Shown one piece after another: positions 57,428 to 64,000 of a DNA stretch of 64,000 nt. The stretch lies in NCBI GenBank assembly GCA_028622995.1, contig JAJQJQ010000122.1, positions 1-64,000 on the forward strand, in the 5' to 3' direction. This DNA is from Panagrolaimus kolymaensis (Eukaryota; Nematoda; Chromadorea; Rhabditida; Panagrolaimidae). Made by a program: the position numbers and the translations under genes. Under the pieces are notes generated by a model. That model made no database searches. It had not been told where the DNA came from and saw nothing but the letters and a program-made list of their open reading frames with translations. Positions within the stretch are counted from its first letter, which is position 1, and every line of letters begins with the position of its first letter.

Positions 57428-60400
57428 ATTTTATTGTTTTGTTTTTGTTATATACTTTTTTTGTCATTGTGTTTAATTATAGTTTGAAAATAATAAACTT
57501 TTACATCGGTAACATACTGTGTTTGAAGCTATCCAATTGTTTGTTGATAATATCGCAATCGTAATAAAAGAAAAATGCTTTAGCAAACAAAGCATGAAAT
57601 TCATCCTTTGAAGAAAAAATAATAATTAGACTACGACTGCTGGAACTTGTTTCCATTTCCGCTAAAAACCTAGCAACTGAATGCTGTCAACATAAAGGCG
57701 ATCATAATTGCCATTAGCTCAAAATCCCCAAGAGTCTTCTTCTTTTCGAGCTTGTTATTCTTCTTCATCGATGAAAGACAATTTTGTTGCGCAAAAACAT
57801 TATTATTTTTCTATGTGAGTTTGCTTGTTTCGTTTTTTAAGAGTCAACACTTTGGAAACAAGTTGAAGACTAACTTTGACATCCAAAAAACGGCTCAAAT
57901 TTAATCAACTTTTTTCTCTTTCTTCTTTTGCCTTTGTCCTTCCCCTTTCATTTATTTAACTGCCACCCAATTCTTTTTATAGAACTTTAATAAGCATTAC
58001 TAAAAAACTTTCATTTTAAACGTGGAGAATTTGCTGCAATTCCTTCATTTTCCATGAATAATACAAGCAAGCAAGCTTTTTTTCTTGAATGCGCGAGAAA
58101 AAAAATAATTCTAAAGTCTTTTTTCAATATTTAAACAAAAACGTATTGTTTTTATCAAAAAAAGGAAATTAATTTTCGTTATAACACTTTTTTTGTGACA
58201 AAACTAGTCATTCCTTCTTTCCCATTTTCTTATGAATGACACGCGCGTCCCGATGCTGCCACAATCTAATGAAACGCAAATTATTAGTCTTGATCAGTAA
58301 TTGTCAAAATAGATTTAGTTAGTTAGTCACATCGCCCGTTTCGATCAGTAATGGATGTTTTCTCGCCAACCGCATCTTCTTTCCTGCCACCTTTTAACAT
58401 GGTTGAAAAATCGGCGACGGTGGTGGCAAAAGTGATGAACTTGTAGTTGTCACTACTTACTTGCCTTAACTTTCTCTTCTTCCGCATGTCAACAAAAAAT
58501 TTTTTAATGAGTTTTTGCGTGATCATAAATATATTTGTGCGCTGTTGCGCAGTTGGTGATGAAAAACCGCTTTGCTAAAGAAAATTTTGATACTAATAAA
58601 TATTTTGCATTTTTACTTTCTTAAATTATTTATGCAGATGGTTATGATTTTAAAAGGGTGTCGCTACTTAGTTTTTAAGGAAAAAAACCCTCAACCCGAG
58701 TAATTCATATTTTTTCGAATCTTTATATTACTACTGCAAATTTTTAATTTTGATTGAAGAGGGTTTTGCTTCATTTTTTGTTTTTGCAATTAAAATAAGA
58801 GAAATTTATGATTCAAAAAGCTTTTGTTATTTTGATGGCAATTAGTACCGGCTTATGCTGGCCTTATACTTCATCTTTTTTTTGAGATTTTCTTAATCTT
58901 CTTGTAAGAAAGGATGTGCGGCTTTTTCTTTTTGAGCAACCGCAGTTTGTTGCAGTTTTGATAAAAAAAAAAGCAATCGTCGTTTTCCTTTTCAGAACGT
59001 TGATTAAATTTTTATTGGAAGTAAAAATTTGTATGTATTTTTAAACCGTGAAAATTTTTAACATCCAATGAGTTATTTTAATTTAAAAAAAGCTTCCTAC
59101 TGTGAATAGATATTACTTTTTATTTTTCCTATTGAAGATTTCTGTCCTTGAGTCTTTGCATTTTTATTTATTAATGAAAAGATTTTTTTCATCAGTCAAG
59201 GTGAGACCACCTACTTAGTCAAAGCCATAGTTGATCCAGTACTATTCATTCAAAAAATAAAAAACGAATATTAGGTTGTTTGAGGTTCATTATGCTAATG
59301 ACTTTTTAAGGATCATTTGCGCGCATTTTTACTTTTTTGTTGTTATTGAAAAGATAATGAGCCCATTTTTTTTTTAAAATGATTGAGACAGATGGCTGAC
59401 ACCCAAAACGCATTCACAGGTGTAATGACCTGAAATGACCTTTTATATATTTTTCTTTTATTCATGGATCTTAAAAGAAAAAAGCTGTAAACAATCTTCG
59501 TTGTTTCGTTTGGCACCTTGATGGCCTACTTTTTGTGTTATTCCTGGATATTAGACTCATTTTAATAAAAAAAAGTCACGGTCATTCATTTAATGAGTCC
59601 TAATGATGTCAAGAACTCCTCCATCGTCCCGTAATAATAATAATGATTTTTTTCTTTTTGCTCTTCACCTGGCTCGTAACCATACCAACTAACGAATGCA
59701 CTATTGAGCGAACAGTTTCTCAAATCATTTTGCGGCGGCTGTCCCAAATTATTTTGGAACTCTTCGATGATCCGTGGAAAAAAAAAGAAAACGTATCTAT
59801 CGAAAACGGGCAATTATTGTTCATCGAAATAAAAAAAATAACCGATGCTTATTGGCGTCGTCGGCAAATTTAAAAAAAACTAGTCTCATTTTAATGAAGT
59901 GTTGGTTTCATCTCCTCTCTTTCCTGTCTCGTTAGAATAAAAATAAAAATGAGCAAAGAAAAAAAGAAACAATTGGGTGAGCGTGAATTCATTGAAGCGA
60001 GTATCAAACTGAATTTTTTTTCTGCCGCTTGAAGAGGTGTAAGTGAAAATGATCTGACTGCTGCCATCAGGTTTATTTTTTTCGGGAATTGTGTTGGTTT
60101 CTCGTCAATAATAAAATAATAATAATACAGGAAGAAGAAGATGGAAGGGTGGCGGGCGACAGGTGTTTAGAATTGGCACTTGGCACATTTTTTTGAAGAT
60201 TTTTCAATTGAGCTGAATTGACATGGGTTATAAAATGGTTCCTTTAAACGCTATAAGAAATGTAAAACCTATAAATTTTTTAAAGGAATTTACTTATAAA
60301 AAAGTAAAGCCTTTTGAAAAAAAATTATTATTATATCGCCAAAATAATGTTGGAATCTCTTCAAGTCCTATTCTACAACGGATGTGTGCCCATTTTCGTT

Positions 60401-63400
60401 AATTTTCTTATTTTTTTTGTTCTTTTTTGATTTACTAAAAAATGGTTTCAAAAATCTTTTGTCCTCATCATTTATTTGATTGTTTGGTTGTCTATTATCA
60501 AAATTTAAAAACATAAAATTGAGGTTGCGCAATTTTATATATTCATTTTAAATGACTTTTTATTTTCCTCATAAAATAAAATCTGTTTAAAAAATGCCCT
60601 GCAGGTAGCGAACGAACGAACGCCTTTCATTATTTTTAAAAAGCAGTATTACTTTTTTACAGAAGGAAAAAAGTAAAAAAATGCCACCAATTTTAATTCA
60701 TATTTTGCTTCTTATTTTTCTTTCTTGTCCAACAACACCAGCTTTTGGTTTCAAATTTGTTTTATTTGATGCCACTTTTTTTTGCTAGGAAGAGTCAAAT
60801 AGAAGAAAAGAGAAAGAATAGTAAAGATACCCAAGGAGATGCAACAACGGCATAGCATTTCACTTGAAGAGCTGAGCTAATTTTGTTTCTGCTGCATCAT
60901 TGCGCAACAACAACTTTTCCTTGCATGCCGAAGGATGTTTATGGTGGAGGAGAAGGTTTCCGGTCAAGCAAGTAAGGAAGCTACTTTTGCTTAAATTACT
61001 CTTGCAATAATGTTGAGATGAAACTGACTTCTCACTTGTCATTGCCGTCGAGGCCTTCTTAGGCATGCAAGCAACCTCCGACGCTTTTCTTCAATGTTAT
61101 ATTTCATTGTTGCATTATTTTTTGTGTTTTTGTTTGACATGAATGAATCAACGAAAAACAAAAGCTTCACCATAAATTCTATGAATGAAGCTCATGCATG
61201 GAATATTACCAAACTTTTTTTTTCTTCATAACAAAACTTCTTCCGTATTCTTAATAGGTGACTGACTGACCATTGTCCTTTCTTTTCCCCCTTTTAGACG
61301 TGCTTCTTTTTACTAATTCATAACATCTAATTTTTTGAAGTAAAAATATTTTTGATGGCGCGAAAAAAAAAAGAAAAAGGATTTTTTTTATTAAGTCTTG
61401 GTTGCAGCTCCTTCTTTGTCGCGATTTTTAATTAGTGAAATGTAAATTTTAAAGAAAATAATTTTTCGTGAGGAAATATGTATGACTCTCAATGCATACA
61501 TATTTGAAATTACTTTATTTGATTTTATTGCCTCTGGCTTCTCGCATGTTTTTGTTTATTTTCTTTTAATTTTTGAGGATATTTGAAAGGAAAGTTTTTT
61601 CTCTTTATAAAATTGCTGATGATCGTAAATGATGGGGCCTCATCTGAGAGAGATTTTATGCAAATCTGAGGTCCAACAATTGGCCTATGCTCTTTTTCCT
61701 CTTCCGTCTAACGACACGGATTAGCCGTTTTTTTTTGTTAACGCGCCAGATGCTTGTCAAAAAAAAGAGAAACGCTGAAAAAAAATTGCTTCATTTTTTT
61801 TTTCGCGTTTGTTTCTTATCCTTCCATTTTTTGTTTTGAAAATGGAAGGGAAACCCTTTTATGTTTTTTGACAACAAAACGGCTTTTTGGTGCTAAAAAA
61901 CATATCTTTCACCAAAAAATGTTTTTGATTTCATTTTTACAAAACAATTTTTTATTATCTTATCAAACACAATTTGTTTTAGAACATGCCTTTGAGCTAT
62001 ATTTTTTGCTTTTGGTTCTTTAAACTATTTTTTTTGCTATCACTTTTTGTTCTATTTTTATTATTATGCGATCAAAGATACCGAAAAAAAGGAAGCAGCC
62101 TGGAAGGAAAAAATGGGGTTATCGAATAATGTATTTTATTTGTATGCCCTTTGACTTTTACAGGCGCGTGCCCAATGTTTTTGCTGATTGACAGCAAACA
62201 GACAAACGAACAAAGTTGCCAAAAAAATCAGGGTCTCAATATTTACCGCTCCGATCCAAATTCGGATCCGATCCATTAAAAACCGATCCGATCCCTTTTC
62301 AGTGCAAAAAAACTTTTCTTTGGTTCTCTGGCGGTCAATTTGAATTCACTTTTTTTGAATTTTTTAAAAAATATTTATAAAAAAAGCGATCGGATCGGTT
62401 TTTACTGGATCGGATCGGTTTTTACTGGATCGGATCGGAATTTGGATCGGAGCGGTTTTTACTGGATCCCAAAAAATCATTCTTTTTTCTCGATTGCGTG
62501 GATAACTGCTGCTGCGGCTTTTGTCGGCTTGGCTTATATGTTTTTGTTGTGGTGTCATTGGGTGGTAGCTCCCGGTTTGTGTCACATTTTAAAGATTATT
62601 TATGGTTTTATATCTTGCAAGAAAAAACCGTTTTATTTTTTTCTTTTCCTCAGTTTCTAAAGTTTTACATTAGGCCTAGTATTGAAGAAATTTTTGCTAT
62701 ATTCTTTGCTTCTTAAGTACCAGTAATCATAACTTTAAAAATATTGTTTATTTTTTTTATTACTCTCTTTTTTCTTTTCATACCTTTTCCTTTCAGTGGA
62801 TTTGATTGATCCAGACAAGTTATTTATTTATTTATTTTTGTTCTCGACCTTCTCAATTTCTTGAGTATTTTTTATTAATATCAACAACAGCCGCGATAGA
62901 GTTTCAAGTGTAGTATCAAAATAATATAAAATCAAGAAATTACTTTCTTTTTTTTTGAATGACTAATTCAAACATTTTTGGTGATGCTTATTTTGGCAAG
63001 GTCACGTCTTTGTCGTATATGTATGTACATATTTGCCCTTAACATTTTTTTGCGACATCGATGGTGGTCAACGAGAAAAATGAGGAAAGCATTGAATCGG
63101 CGGCGGATTTTTGGAGTGCCATTGTTATTGCTCGTTTTTTTTGAGAGGACTATTTAAAAGAAAAAAGCAGCCAGGAGTATTTTTTACGGAAACGCTAACC
63201 GTGTCCCGAAAAAAAAAAATGGGCACATGGTTATCGGAAGAAGGCAATTCACAAAATTTGCTTTTTTATTATTTTTTGATTGGTTTTGACATTGTTTGTA
63301 AAGAAGCTGTGAAGCAAGCAGGAGCAAGTATGTAGACAGTCGACAAGCACTTCAGTTTTTTTGGTTCTTTCTTATTTTTTGTCAGATTAGCATAAAAAAT

Positions 63401-64000
63401 TACTAATTTATAACATGTATGAGAGTATTGTTTGAGATAGCTTCTTCTATTGTCAATAAATGAATCATCTCATTGAAGACATAAGAGGACCTTGTTTGTC
63501 CCCGATTATCATCATGCCATTCATTCAACGAAGAAATCTCGAACCGTCTTCTTTTTTTTCACACTTTTATTTGCACTTTGGATGATCCTATCTTTAAAAA
63601 AAGATTTTGAGAGGAAACAAATGGTGGTGTTCTTGGCACAATTGTAAACCTCGGATTCGATTGCGTTACTTTTTCTGTTTTGTTTGAAGCAAGCTTTACA
63701 AATCTTCTTTGAGAGAAGAAACCATAAAAAAGTGTTTTTTGGTGTTGTACATTTTTTTAGTTTAAAATATGCCTCTCTTTATTTTTTTAAAGAGCTTCCT
63801 TTTGGTATTTCGCTTCTCTCATTGCCATTGGCATAAGACATTTTTTTTAACGCGGTTTAGAAGGAACATTACTCAAGACAATTAGCTAATAGCCCTCATG
63901 GTTAAAAATAAATGTTTGCTATGAATAGTATTGAGTCTATCAGAAAATTTATTTCACCACAATGCAGATGTTTTTTCTTTCTCGTATGTATAAAGGTTTT
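57428..64000. other. Gene-poor A/T-run-rich region at the right end
   Basis: 6.6 kb after mdt-20 without a convincing exon. The first AATAAA, near 57490, is the likely mdt-20 polyadenylation signal. Beyond it are poly-T/poly-A runs and a short CGAACGAACGAACG repeat at 60607-60622. A foldback satellite lies at 62247-62468. ORFs such as 59586-59813 (minus) and 63111-63335 (plus) lack any domain or splice partner. Confidence 0.5.
62247..62468. repeat. Foldback array of GGATCGGATCGG-type units
   Basis: The right part, 62387-62468, is a tandem array of the 20-base unit GGATCGGATCGGTTTTTACT (about three copies) ending in GGATCGGAATTTGGATCGGAGCGG. The left part, 62247-62294, holds the inverted counterpart (GCTCCGATCCAAATTCGGATCCGATCC, then AACCGATCCGATCC). 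Together they form an interrupted palindrome with about 90 bases of AT-rich spacer. It is GC-rich against its surroundings. Confidence 0.75.

Noticed and set aside
59586..59873. Overlapping ORFs on both strands with fairly mixed composition
   Set aside because: Both strands are open over the same stretch, with no recognisable motif, neighbouring exon or promoter.
1..64000. CRISPR arrays, bacterial operons, rRNA genes and spliced-leader RNA genes
   Set aside because: No regularly spaced repeats, no rRNA-like or 5S-like sequence and no SL exon (GGTTTAATTACCC-type) was found. All genes have nematode introns.

Overview
The window reads as nuclear DNA of a nematode that is not C. elegans. It is AT-rich, its genes are cut by many short introns (mostly 40-60 bases, GT...TTTTAG/CAG), and the encoded proteins are nematode orthologues or nematode-type families: AGEF-1, strumpellin/DDL-2, an HNF4-type nuclear receptor, chemoreceptor-type GPCRs, an HSP16-like small heat shock protein, AHR-1, a PP1-like phosphatase, TAX-2 and MED20. 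All exon coordinates are read by eye from splice signals, reading frame and family alignment. For most multi-exon genes the summed exon lengths are divisible by three, which supports the models. The species cannot be named from the sequence alone.

Layout. 1-8.6 kb is gene-dense: the 5' part of agef-1 (minus, running off the left edge), a small tail-anchored protein (minus) and, sharing a 213-base intergenic region with it, the complete WASHC5/ddl-2 gene (plus). 8.6-19.6 kb is a T/A-run-rich desert in front of a five-exon nuclear receptor gene (19.6-24.3 kb). 24.3-30.3 kb is a second desert holding a TTAA-flanked foldback element. 30.3-33.3 kb is a serpentine receptor gene (minus) split inside a coding exon by a 1.9-kb non-autonomous LTR retrotransposon with 4-base target duplications. 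A compact heat-shock gene follows, with two good heat shock elements and a TATA box, then a five-exon PDZ protein gene with a palindromic element in one intron. 37.6-41.4 kb is non-coding and holds a large inverted repeat.

41.4-57.4 kb is the richest part. It holds ahr-1 (eleven exons, the first only 38 bases), a PP1-like phosphatase (minus), a second GPCR that appears to lack its first membrane helix, a small secreted precursor with a Trp/Arg-rich C-terminal peptide, two decayed tandem Cys-rich gene copies, the cyclic-nucleotide-gated channel beta subunit tax-2 (minus), a 73-residue gene 68 bases upstream of it on the same strand, and a small OB-fold-like ORF whose end overlaps the start of mdt-20 (MED20) in another frame. 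57.4-64 kb is a non-coding desert with one foldback satellite based on the unit GGATCGGATCGG.

Functional themes. Several genes belong to sensory or environmental response (tax-2, ahr-1, two GPCRs, the heat-shock gene); others are housekeeping trafficking and transcription genes (agef-1, WASHC5, MED20). Apart from the possible operon in front of tax-2 and the overlapping pair at mdt-20, I see no evidence that neighbours act together. The strongest unusual observations are the recent LTR insertion that cleanly interrupts a receptor exon, the overlapping OB-fold/mdt-20 ORFs, the cationic Trp-rich peptide gene and the paired Cys-rich relics.
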